Origin: Aselliscus stoliczkanus
Lineage: Eukaryota > Chordata > Mammalia > Chiroptera > Hipposideridae
Assembly: GCA_033961575.1 (NCBI GenBank)
Contig: CM066728.1
Location: 30,814,352-30,878,351, forward strand
Direction: 5' to 3'
DNA length: 64,000 nt
Shown piece by piece: positions 47,445-56,847 of the stretch. The notes under the pieces were generated by a model. It saw only the letters and a program-made list of their open reading frames with translations, made no database searches and was not told the origin of the DNA. A program made the translations under genes and the position numbers. How positions within the stretch are numbered: the stretch's first letter is position 1; each line of letters opens with the position of its first letter.

Positions 47445-48190
47445 TTCATCTAGTACACACTACTTTTGTATCTCCAGAGTTGTAGACACTTGGTTCATTC
47501 CTCTGGGTGATATAGACAGACAAGGTAAGGCCTTTTCCCTCTAAGAACTTTAAGGATTATAAAAAATAAAATGATGCATGTATGAATGATGCATAGGAGT
47601 GAAGAGGAGAATGATATAAGATATGGTTAAAGATACAAGAAGGGACCAGATCACGAGGACCTTGAAAGTTGTAAAAAGAAACTTATATTCTATTTGAAAT
47701 ATAATAAGAAATAAACATTGGGTTTTATTTTTATTATTATTATTATTATTATTTTTTTTGAGGGCAGTGCCACTGGCCCTCATATGATGTGGGATCCGAA
47801 CCGGGGCCGCTGGCCTCCCAAGCCAGCGCCCAACCACTGCGCCACTCGGCCAGCCCAAAACATTGGGTTTTAAGTAGGGTAGTAAGATGGTCTGATTTAT
47901 TATTTTTAAGATTACTCTGACTGCTTTGGGAAAACAGGTAAACGGAAGGTGGAGACTCTTGTAAAAAGACAATAACAAGGATGGGGTTTGGATTTATGTG
48001 TTGGCAATGTGGATGGAGAGAAGTGGACAGATGTGAGATATATTTAGGAGATACACATGTAATGACTTGCCAGTGAACTGAATATAGAACATAAGAGAGA
48101 GAATGGGAAATCAAAGATGAATCTTGAGATTTTGGCTTGCATAACTGGAGCTCCAAGGAGGTTTGAGGTGAGAATATAATTTTAGAAAAC
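47445..48190 (+). mobile_element. Old interspersed repeat, class unresolved, split by a SINE
   Basis: The wording GACCAGATCACGAGGACCTT, 'AAGATGGTCTGATTTATTAT', 'TTTTAAGATTACTCTGACTG', 'GAGAAGTGGACAGATGTGAG' and 'GATGAATCTTGAGATTTTGGC' is that of a well-known ancient mammalian repeat (comments on 'gaccttgtaggcc' and 'gactccaaggttttggc' motifs), but I cannot name its class securely. The two parts join once the SINE at 47728-47857 is removed. Confidence 0.5.
47728..47857 (-). mobile_element. Short tRNA-derived SINE (type A), minus strand
   Basis: Complement of the type A head (GGGCTGGCCGAGTGGCGCAG), B box GGTTCGGATCCC, body 'GAGGGCCAGTGGCACTGCCC', preceded by a (TTA)n tail complement. Duplications AAACATTGGGTTTTA at 47713-47727 and 47858-47872. 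Confidence 0.93.
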
Positions 48191-48199
48191 ATTTTTGCC

Positions 48200-49750
48200 A
48201 TTTGAATAGGTGTTTAAAAGCAAATAAATGAACAAAAAATGACTGAGTGAAGAGAAACAAGAGTAGGCAAGACTGTAGGCCAGTGCCAAAAGTACCAATG
48301 TTAAAAAAAAACTATTTGTAAGGTGTATAAATATCTATTATGTTGCTTAGTACACCTGAAACTGATAAAAAGAAAAATTGTGAACAAATGATGGATTAAG
48401 AAATCCAACTGAAAGGAGTAGCTAGATAATGGATAGAGCATTCTTTAGTCATTATTTAAAACTAAAATGTGTGTACTAAATATCACTTCCCAATAAGGCC
48501 TTATAATTAAAAATAAAATTGTCTCAGCTATAAATTGTTAATTTGACCTTAAAATAATAAATATTTTCCAAAGAATCTGCTTTACATAAATGAATTTTGC
48601 CAGTTCATAATCATCCCTAGATTATTTCTATTATAACATTGTACTTTTTATTATGTCTTGGGGGTCCAGCTTCTAATGCATAGGAAAATGACGGAGATGT
48701 GGGATCATTTTTGACTATTGGTCCTTCTGCCATCCTCTGGTCTCCTGGATTCTGATTATTATAAACAAGAGGCCCATTGCAGAGACACATGTAAGTATAC
48801 AAGAGCCTAGGATGGACCTGTGGAGTCTCTATTAACTCAGCTCTATGTATTTTGCTCTTTTTCCATACCTTTATTGTTGTACCTACCTCTTCTGTCTGTC
48901 TTTCTAAGATCCTTAAAATAACAGCCTGCTTTTCCAAAAATCATCCACTTAGACTTCTCAAAATCTATGCCAAAAAAACAACAACATCTTATTCTAATCA
49001 AAGCACTTTTTGTAGATAATATATTTTCCCATAAACCAGTCATGTACTTAATAGCATCCATACTGTTGGAATATTAGTTTAGAAATCTGCTTTCATGGTG
49101 ACTATACTCTAATAAAATGGAACATCTGGATAATTCATCTTTAGAAACAATTTAGCATGATAATTACTCCATAAATCTTTCATTGTTTAAATGATTATTA
49201 AGAACCTAAAACATACAAGATAATGTAATAGGTACAAGGAAGGGTTCAGTATCCCAAAATCTGTAACAGTGCTTATCTCATAGTTGGTGCTGGATAAATA
49301 TTTATAGACTAAGTATATAAACAAATGGATAAATACACTGGTCCCTCTCCAACCTAAAAGGAATTGATACTCTTATAGAAGAACATATATTTGAGAAAAT
49401 CCTCTATTCTTATTCTGATGTGATCTCTGTGTTTGCAATTTAGTTTTAGAAATGCAAAATGTTCACCACCAAACAAGCTGTGTAATGCTAGAAGAGCTGA
49501 ATGACTTTGAAGGAAATACGAGTTTTGATAGGAAAAGTGCTGACTGGAACTCATACTGGGAAGTCCATTAGAGGATGCTGGGCCGCAGGATTGTGATGGG
49601 AAGGGGAAGGGGAAGGGGACTATCTGTCAGAAAAACACAACAGAAGCATTCGTAGACCTATCACTGCCATTACTACACTATTCAGTTTAACACACAGTGT
49701 TCATTGAGCTCTTATTGATGTATGATTGAGTACATTTCTTTAAGAAACAA
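48200..49750. other. Unclassified sequence with a small L1 end
   Basis: A short L1 3'-end-like scrap lies at about 48318-48380 (ATGTTGCTTAGTACACCTGA, AACTGATAAAAA). A (GGGGAA)n patch lies at 49597-49618. The rest has no gene or repeat that I recognise. Confidence 0.45.
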
Positions 49751-49754
49751 AATG

Positions 49755-50100
49755 CTACAGATACATGCAAAAAATAAAACTACACTACTATCTTACACCA
49801 CATACAAAAATAAACTCAAAATGAATTAAAAGCTTAAATGTAAGACCTGAAATGATAAAACTCCTAGAAGAAAACATAGGCAGTAATCCATTTGATTTGT
49901 CCTTAGAAATGTATTTTGGATATATCTCTTTGGGAAAGGAGAACAAAATAAAAAAATAAACAAATGGGACTACATCAAACTAAAATTTTTTGCAAATCAA
50001 ACCATAAACAGAAGGAAACACAAGGGAAAGACAACAGGATGAATGGGAGAGGATGTCTGCCAAGAATACATGTGATAAGGGGTTAACATCCAAAATATAG
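49755..50100 (+). mobile_element. L1 fragment, left part of an interrupted copy
   Basis: 'AAACTACACTACTATCTTAC', 'CAAAAATAAACTCAAAATGA', 'GACCTGAAATGATAAAACTC' and 'GGGGTTAACATCCAAAATAT' are ORF2 C-terminal landmarks. The L1 is cut at 50100, and its continuation resumes at 53471. Confidence 0.9.
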
Positions 50101-51232
50101 ACTTCCGGTAAAATGGCACAATAGACAGATGCTGTGCTAACTGCCTCCCAGGATCACGCCAAAATTACAAGCAAATTATACAACATTCAACCCTGGAGGT
50201 CCCCAGAACACTGGAGGAATAGAACCACTAAATGAAGAACTTAAAGAGGAGGCTGTGTCGGGTCTGGTAGGATGGGCGGAGACGAGAGAGGGTGAGCCCC
50301 GTGAGTAAAGCCCCAGCCGTGGGAAGCTTGTCTGGTTGGGGGAGAGACCCTCCAGCCGCACACCAAGCTCACCAGCCCAGAGTTCCTTTGTCGGGAAGAG
50401 GAGTTCTAAGATAGCTGGCAGTAAATTAGTGAGGACTCTCTTTGCTCAGCTCAGTGAGGCTAAGAGTGGCTGGAGAATCAGTGGGGCCAGCGCCCGGGCT
50501 TGCTCACCAGTGAGCACTTACCTGGTTACTGGTGGAGGGAGTGGCTGTGTGAGCCGGACCTGGGAGCCTGCGGGGACAGAATGAACTGAGAACCTTTGGT
50601 GCAAAGGCTGGAGGTTTTTGGACTGTGGTTCACGTGGTGTGGAGCCTGCACGCAAGTGGTGTAGGGAGGATGCCATTTTGTCGGGCTTGGGCCCTCCCAC
50701 GGAGGATCAGGTCCAAGACCTAATTGGTCTGGTGGAATTGGCGCAGAAGTGCGTGTCTGCGTGCATGTCTGCGTGCATGCGCGCATGCAGCCTTGGATCC
50801 CCACCCTCTGCCCAGCTTATACTGTGTTGCCAGGGAAACGCTGGGCAGGTGCCCTCCAGCTCCAACAGGCTGCTCACTGAGACCCGGGAGTGCACGAGCC
50901 ACCTCGGAACCCCACCCTCCGCACGGCTTGTGCTGCATTGCCAGGGAAACGCCTAGTGGGAGTGATCCGGCTCCAACAGGCTGCTCACTGAGACGAGGAA
51001 GTGCGCAAGCTGCCTGGGGTCCCCGCTCTCCACACTGCGCTTGCAGAGTTGCCAGGCTGGTGATTGGTTGTCGGGCTGCTCGGCCTGATCTGAAAGCGAC
51101 TGATTGGGACAGGCTGAGACTGGGAGTTTTCCTGGGAGTGTTGTGCCGTGAGCTGTGTGCCTGCGTGATCCAGCCAGGGCTCTCCTGGTGATCTATCTAA
51201 TACATCAAAGCAATCCCAGAGCGACAGCCAGA
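50101..51232 (+). promoter_or_regulatory. L1 5' UTR with 111-bp tandem units
   Basis: G+C-rich and CpG-containing, unlike the AT-rich surroundings. Starts ACTTCCGGTAAAATGGCACA. Repeating landmarks are CCCCACCCTCTGCCC (near 50799), CCCCACCCTCCGCAC (near 50910) and CCCCGCTCTCCACAC (near 51020). In the first two units GTTGCCAGGGAAACG and TCCAACAGGCTGCTCACTGA recur 111 bases apart. In L1 elements the 5' UTR holds an internal RNA polymerase II promoter; that function is inferred here. Confidence 0.75.
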
Positions 51233-52106
51233 ATGGGGAAACAAAGAAACATGTCACAATTAAAAGATCAGAAGAATCCTGTAGAAATGGAACTAAATGA
51301 AACAGAGGGATCCAACCTTTCAGAGACAGAGTTTAGAACACTGATGATAAGAATGTTTAAGGAACTTAGCGAGGACATAAAGAAGGATAGGGAAACCATA
51401 AAAAACAACCTGTTAGAACTAAAAAATACAATAACTGAAATGAAGGACACACTTGAAGGAATCACCAGTAGAGTAGATGAAGCAGAGGAGCGGATCAGCA
51501 TTTTGGAAGATAAAATAGCAGAAATCACCCAGTTGGAACAGCAAAAAGACCAAAGAATAAAAAACAATGAAAAGAGTTTAAGAGCCCTATGGGACAAGGT
51601 GAAACGCAACCACTTTAGACTCATAGGAATACCAGAAAGGAGAAGAGAAGAAGCAAGAGATTGAGAATGTATTTGAAAAACTAATGACTGAAAACTTCCC
51701 TACGCTGGTGAAGGAAATCAACATACATGCCCAGGAAGTGCAGAGGGTTCCAAACAAGCTGAACCCAAACAGGTTCACACCAAGACACATCATAGTTAAA
51801 ATGGCAAAGGTTAAAGACAGAGACAGAATCCTAGAGGCTGCAAGAGAAAGACAGCAGGTTACATACAAAGGATCTCCTGTTAGACTAACAGCTGACTTGT
51901 CTACAGAAACTCTGCAGGCCAGAAGGGAGTGACAGGAGATATTCAAAGTGACACAAAATAATGGCCTACAACCAAGATTGCTCTACCCAGCATGGCTATC
52001 ACTTAAAATTGAAGGAGAAATAAAGAGCTTCTCAGAAAAGAATAAGCTTAAGGAATTCATTATCACTAAGCCAGCATTGCAAGAAATGTTAAAAGGGCTT
52101 TTTTAA
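51233..52106 (+). pseudogene. L1 ORF1 protein, decayed
   Basis: The start ATG at 51233 (MGKQRNMSQLKDQKN) is preferred over an upstream ATG at 51155, because the MGKQ start is what aligns with the L1 ORF1 amino end and the upstream 26 residues belong to the 5' UTR. Residues about 30-125 are Lys/Glu/Leu-rich heptads, as in the trimeric ORF1 coiled coil. FRLIGIPE begins the RRM-like region. A one-base frameshift at about 51655-51663 moves to the frame of IENVFEKLMTENF. VPNKLNPNRFTPRHIIVKMA, the known RNA-binding block, and the C-terminal ETLQARRE follow. TGA at 51930-51932 replaces the Trp of the usual REW. After it QEIFKV and LQEMLKGLF end at TAA 52104-52106. ORF1 protein is an RNA-binding nucleic acid chaperone that coats L1 RNA in the cytoplasm. 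Confidence 0.9.
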
Positions 52107-52162
52107 ACAAAAGAAAGGGATAAACAAGCTAACCCAGGGAGACCAGGAATACAAATAACAAA

Positions 52163-52755
52163 ATGGCAATACATATGCACCTATCAATAATCAGTTTAAA
52201 TGTGAATGGGCTAAGGCTCCAATCAAAAGACAGAGAGTGACTGAGTGGATAAGAAAATAGGACACATGTATATGCTGTTTACAGATGGAAGAAGATATTT
52301 CATGCAAATGGAAATGAGAAAAAAAAAAGCTGGAGTACCAATACTTATTTTGGACAAAAAAGACTTTAAAATGACTACAATAAAAGACAAAGAAGGGCAC
52401 TATAATCCTAATAAACATCTCTGCACCCAACATAGGAACACCTAATTACATATAACAGATTTTGACAGACATAAAGACAGAGATCAACAGTAACACTATC
52501 ATAGTAGGGGACTTCAATACCATTGTCATCAATGGACAGACCCTTTAGACAGAAAATCAACACAGAAAGAGGGGCCTTAAATGATACTTTAGACCAGCTG
52601 GACTTTGTTGATATTTTTAGAGCATTTCACCCTGAAAAAACAGAATATACATTCTTCTCAAGTACACATGGGACATTTTCCAAGATAGACAGACCATGTT
52701 ATGCCACAAAACAAGTCTCTGTAAATGTAAGAAGATTGAAGTCATATCAAGCAGA
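52163..52755 (+). pseudogene. L1 ORF2 endonuclease domain, N-terminal fragment, broken
   Basis: MAIHMHLSIISLNVNGLRLQ at 52163 matches the L1 ORF2 start (LNVNG, including the active-site Asn). A stop follows at KDRE. Then frame 52245-52445 carries KKAGVPILILDKKDF, and a third frame from 52523 carries NTERGALNDTLDQLDFVDIF, HPEKTEYTFFSS, and FSKIDRP. This is the APE-type endonuclease that nicks target DNA at TTTT/AA. The late SDH motif, the reverse transcriptase and the Cys-rich C terminus are all absent. Several frameshifts rule out function. Confidence 0.85.
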
Positions 52756-52759
52756 TATA

Positions 52760-53460
52760 AAGGAAAAACTGATGGTTGCTGGCTGGGAGGGAGTGGGGAA
52801 GAGGGAGAGGGGGAAGGTTTTGGACAGTGTAGATGGGATTACAATGTTGCCGCAAGGATATGGGGGCAGTTCTGGGAATGTAATTGATAACGTTGTGGAG
52901 ACTATTATGTTGCGTGAAATAAGTCAGTCAGAGAAGGACAGGTGCCATGTGATCTCACTTGTGTGTGGAGTCTGAAGAGCTGAGTGAACGATCAAAGTAA
53001 ACAGACTTGTAGATGTAGAGGGAAAACTGAGGGTTGCTAGTTGGGAGGGGGTGGGGATGGGGGGAAGGGGAAGGGATTAGACTACATAAATAGGCAACTA
53101 CAATATTGCCACAGGGATATGAAACACAGTTCAGGGAATATAATAATGTTGTAAAAATTTTGTGGTGTATCAGATAGTCACATGTCTTGTTAGGGAGACC
53201 ACTTCATGGATGGAGTAGAGGCTTGATGACTGCACTGTACACCTGAAGCTGGTGTTGTATAGTATGGTATGCCAACTGTAACTGAATATGTGGAAGGTCA
53301 TGGGATGTGGAGTATACTGTGGAGGGGAGTCAGGGGAGTTGTGATAGATATGGGGGGGAGTGGGGTGGCTAACTGGGGGAGGGAGGTTGTCACTTTGGGG
53401 GGTAAAGAATATAACTATTGCATTGTGTTGTACACCTGAAACTAATAAAAAAAAAAAGAA
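52760..53460 (+). other. Rearranged, G-rich L1 3' UTR
   Basis: G-rich polypurine blocks (GGGAGGGAGTGGGGAAGAGG near 52786; GGGAGGGGGTGGGGATGGGG near 53044; and a third near 53347) are interleaved with ORF2-end sequence (GCGTGAAATAAGTCAGTCAG at about 52912). In a normal L1 the ORF2 end precedes the first 3' UTR block; here a 3' UTR segment lies on both sides of it. Final sequence TACACCTGAAACTAATAAAA. Confidence 0.75.
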
Positions 53461-53470
53461 AAAAAAGAAA

Positions 53471-54452
53471 CAAAATATATAAGGGACTCATACCACTTAA
53501 CACCAAAAAGATAAACAATCCAATTAAAAACTGAGCAGAGGACCTGAGTAGACATTTCTCCAAAGATGACATACAGATGGTCAATAGACATAAAAAAACA
53601 TGCTCAACATCACTAATCATCAAGGAACTGTTTCCTATTAAAACTATGGTGAGATATCACCTCATGCCTGTCTGAATGGCTCTCATCAATAAATTAACAA
53701 ACAACAAGTGTTGGCGAGGATGTGTGAAAAAGGACCCCTTGTTCCCTGTTGGTAGGATTGCAATTTGAGTGCAGCCACTATAGAGAACAGTATGGAGGTT
53801 CCTTAAAAATGAAAAATATAAGTACAACATGATCCAGCAATTTCACTTCTGAGTGTTATTCTAAAGAAATTCAAAACACTAATTTGAAAAGATATATGCA
53901 CCCCTATGTTCATTGCAGCATTATTTACAATAACCAAGATATGGAAGCAACCTAGGTATCCACGGATAGATAAATGGATATAGAAGATGTGGTACATATA
54001 TATGCAATGCAATATTATTCAGCCATAAAAAAGCATAAAATCTTACCATTTGTAACATAGATGGACCTAGAGGGTATTATGCTCAGTGAAATAAGTCATT
54101 CAAAGGCAAATATCATGTGATTCCACTTACATGTGAAATGTAAAAATCAAAATAAACAAATAAAACAGAAGCAAACTCAGAGATACAGAGAACTAATTGA
54201 TGGTTGCCAGATGGGAGGGGGTTGGAAGGATGGGTGAAAAGGTGAAGGGTTAGAAGTATGAATTTTGCAGTTATAAAAATAGTCACAGGGCTGTAAAGTA
54301 CAGCTTAGAGAATATAGTCAATAATATTGTAATTAGTGCATATGGTATCAGGTGAGTTCTAGACTTATCAGGGTGATCGCTTCATAAGTTATATAAATGT
54401 CTAATCACTATGTTATATACCTGAAACTAATATACTATTGTAAGTCAACTGA
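53471..54452 (+). mobile_element. L1 fragment, right part of an interrupted copy
   Basis: Continues directly from 50100: ATATATAAGGGACTCATACC, 'TGAGCAGAGGACCTGAGTAG', 'CCACTATAGAGAACAGTATG', 'TTCATTGCAGCATTATTTAC', 'AAGCAACCTAGGTATCCACG' and 'TACCTGAAACTAATATACTA', then a 3' tail of TAAA units. Standard 3' UTR without the G-rich duplication of the inner element. Confidence 0.92.
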
Positions 54453-54454
54453 AA

Positions 54455-54493
<39 letters not shown>

Positions 54494-54494
54494 A
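54453..54494. repeat. (TAAA)n tail of L1
   Basis: About ten AAAT units at the L1 3' end. Confidence 0.95.
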
Positions 54495-54785
54495 ATGTTG
54501 CTTTCTAAAACAATAAACAATTCCTCTTTCCAACAATGGCTATTAATAATGGAGCAGAAACCTGTGATTCAAAATAAGATAAAAATCACAGTTGTTTTAG
54601 ATTTTGTAGGGAACCTTAGAACATTTCTCCTGACAGGCACACGTCTTTGCTTATATGTCTGCAAGAAAGACAAAAACATATAAGGAACTGCCTAGATTAC
54701 AGACTGGGTAAATAGTTATAGTACTTTCCTATGTATCTTGAAATGTAAGCATAGCTGTATATTTTAAAGTTTTAAAAAATGTCAG
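54495..54785. other. Unclassified sequence
   Basis: No feature recognised. Confidence 0.35.
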
Positions 54786-54787
54786 GG

Positions 54788-54885
54788 GGTGACCGGTTAG
54801 CTCAGTTGGTTAGAGCATGGTGCTGATAGCACCACGGTTGCCAGTTTGATCCATGCATGGGCCACTCTGAGCTGCAAAGTCAGCA
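54788..54885 (+). mobile_element. tRNA-Ile-like SINE, truncated (type D)
   Basis: GACCGGTTAGCTCAGTTGGT, then 'TAGAGCATGGTGCTGATAGCA' and 'GGGCCACTCTGAGCTGC' follow the head of a tRNA-Ile-like SINE (an Ile tRNA begins GGCCGGTTAGCTCAGTTGGT). The body after the tRNA-like part is missing. Confidence 0.8.
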
Positions 54886-54889
54886 TTGT

Positions 54890-55790
54890 TGAGTATGTAA
54901 GAAGGGTACTAATGTTAAAATTCTATTAAATCACATTCTAACTTAAAACTGGAAACCTTAATGGCACCCTTTATATAATTTACCACCATGATATATTAAG
55001 AATTCCCTAGTGTTAATCTAGATCGTATAATATGCACTACAACTGCTGATTTTGATACTGTCCACTAGAAGCTGGAAGTGTGTTTTACATGTTTACCTTG
55101 AAAATATCTATAAAATCCAAGTCAATACTTAGTAATCACTTGTGAGTACAATTTGGTGTACTTACTACAGTAATTGACCACTTGTATTTCCAAAAAAGAA
55201 ATACTGCAAATGTAATTGAGAACAGCAACCATCTGAAATCTTCTTTGAGAACTTTGTAATTGATACTTTTTGCTTTAGAAAAAAAAATACATTGTTCAAA
55301 GCTCCTTATATTGTAGATGTGTTTTTCCCAGTTAATCTCCTTTCCTTCAAAGACTATTGGCTTTTGACAAATGCTTTACTGATTCATTCTTCAATCACAA
55401 GGGCTACAAAAATCCCCATCTGCCACTTTGATATTTCTGCACCCATCTGGATATAACCAAAAATGTGGACACTTGCTTTGTCCATGCAGTTAATATGCGT
55501 ATCCTATTTTCTAATAAAGACTGTATGTCCTATAGATAGTGAACAAATTTGGTGACAAAAATATATACACGACAGCTTGAATTGTTAAACACAAATGCAC
55601 TCTACTTAAAATAACCCGGAAAATAGCAATGCCTTCTATGGGCAACAGCTGGTGGGGTGGAAAGAATTGAAAAAGCGCCATCTTTGTAGTCAGTCAGAAC
55701 AGGGTCTAAACAACATATGCGTATCTAAACTTCACTTTCCTTATGAATTGGCTAAAGTGACAATTCTTGCTGCAGGTCACAGCAGTGTCA
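54890..55790. other. Unclassified sequence
   Basis: No exon, RNA gene or clear repeat. Confidence 0.4.
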
Positions 55791-55794
55791 AGAA

Positions 55795-55918
55795 GAGGAG
55801 AACTGACTCTGGGTGGTGGTGAACACACAATGTGATATATAGATGATGTATTATAGAATTGTACACCTGAAACTTATGTAACTTTACTAACAATTGTCAC
55901 CCCAATAAACTTTAATAA
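55795..55918 (+). mobile_element. L1 3' end fragment
   Basis: GAGAACTGACTCTGGGTGGT, 'ACACAATGTGATATATAGAT', TTGTACACCTGAAACTTATG and TTGTCACCCCAATAAACTTT. Same subfamily end as at 10.2 and 19.8 kb, here followed by a (GA)n array rather than poly(A). Confidence 0.9.

Positions 55919-55984
<66 letters not shown>
55919..55984. repeat. (GA)n microsatellite
   Basis: About 31 GA units directly at an L1 3' end. Confidence 0.95.
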
Positions 55985-55988
<4 letters not shown>

Positions 55989-56135
55989 CTAAGGTCAAAA
56001 GCCCCAATTCTGCTAGCCATCAGAGCCACATCATATTCATGGTCTCAGATAAGGGTCTTAAGTTCTAATACATGAGCAGAGATGTTAGACAAAGGCTTGT
56101 CAGGACCTAGGTAGAGTTGGCAAGCACAAGACTCT

Positions 56136-56313
56136 TTTTTTTTTTTTTTTTTGGGGAACAGTGTGTTTTTCCAGGACCCATCAGCTCCAAGTCAAATAGT
56201 TGTTTCAATCTAGTTGTAGTGGACGCAACTCAGTGGCCCGTGTGGGGATCGAACTGGCAACCTTGGTGTTATGAGCACTGTGCTCTAACCAACAGAGCTA
56301 ACTGGCCACCCCA
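56136..56313 (-). mobile_element. tRNA-Ile-like SINE, full form (type D), minus strand
   Basis: On the minus strand GGGGTGGCCAGTTAGCTCTG, then GGTTAGAGCACAGTG, GGTTCG-like B box (CCAGTTCGATCCC), a body 'GACTTGGAGCTGATGGGTCC', 'TGGAAAAACACACTGTTCCCC' and a T-rich tail complement. Flanking CACAAGACTCTTTT against CACAACACTATTTT is an imperfect duplication. The tail motif CTGTTCCCC is also in VES-type SINEs. Confidence 0.85.
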
Positions 56314-56319
56314 CAACAC

Positions 56320-56580
56320 TATTTTAAGGTAATTAATTGTCTTATTCCCTAAGAGTGCCTAACTCAACAAGTCTGATAGTTAAAGATTTTGAGAACCTTA
56401 GCCTAAACCCCAGAGGGAGCTTCTCTGTTTCCCAAGTACCCCTAAGTAAATATCTCACATACTTATGTCAGTATTTAATTCAAGCCTGTGTCATACTTCA
56501 AATTGCCTACTCTTATCTTTCTCAAGGAAAGATCAACATTTCTAATTCAAAGAAAATAATGTGTCATTTAAGGCTGATAT
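56320..56580. other. Unclassified sequence
   Basis: Lies between a SINE and an L1 piece. No feature recognised. Confidence 0.35.
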
Positions 56581-56586
56581 TTCCTT

Positions 56587-56720
56587 ATTGATTTTCTGTT
56601 CGGTGATCTATCCATAGATCAATGGGATAGACAGGCCTCCTCCTATAATCGTGTTTTTGTCAGTTTCTCCATTTAGTTCTGTTAGTAATTGCTTTATATG
56701 TTTTGGCTCCCCCTGGCTGA

Positions 56721-56773
<53 letters not shown>

Positions 56774-56840
56774 TAAGTGTTATATCTTCTTCATGTAGTT
56801 TCCCCTTTTTCAATTTAAAATGTCCATTTTTGTTTTTTGC
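56587..56840 (-). mobile_element. L1 ORF2 (endonuclease-region) fragment, antisense
   Basis: TTGATTTTCTGTTCGGTGAT, 'TCTATCC', then GTGTTTTTGTCAGTTTCTCC and 'ATTTAGTTCTGTTAGTAATT' are the antisense of the L1 endonuclease-coding region. A (TA)n array at about 56723-56768 sits inside. It directly abuts a sense L1 end. Confidence 0.75.
56723..56768. repeat. (TA)n microsatellite inside L1
   Basis: About 23 TA units, in the antisense L1 fragment. Confidence 0.95.
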
Positions 56841-56847
56841 TGCTACA

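Larger units (their letters stand above)
50101..53470 (+). mobile_element. L1 derivative with 5' UTR, ORF1, partial endonuclease, no reverse transcriptase
   Basis: The element inserts within another L1. Left flank CCAAAATATA (50089-50098) and right flank ACAAAATATATAAGG (from about 53469) share an AAAATATA duplication. It contains, in order: a G+C-rich 5' UTR with 111-bp units, a decayed ORF1 (51233-52106), a 56-base spacer, an ORF2 start and endonuclease region with several breaks (52163-52755), then an abrupt join to 3' UTR-type sequence with a doubled 3' module, and an A tail. No reverse transcriptase or C-terminal domain exists between these parts, so the copy lacks nearly 3 kb of a standard L1. 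Half-L1 (HAL1) elements of mammals keep ORF1 and lose ORF2, so this is similar in outcome; whether it is a mobile subfamily or a single deletion is unknown. Confidence 0.85.

Noticed and set aside
50336..51191. Several G+C-rich overlapping frames on both strands as genes
   Set aside because: They lie in the L1 5' UTR, whose low stop-codon density follows from its G+C content. The true L1 start is at 51233.
54788..54885. A functional tRNA-Ile gene
   Set aside because: The sequence has mismatches in the tRNA-like region and a SINE-type continuation; a related longer SINE is present at 56136.
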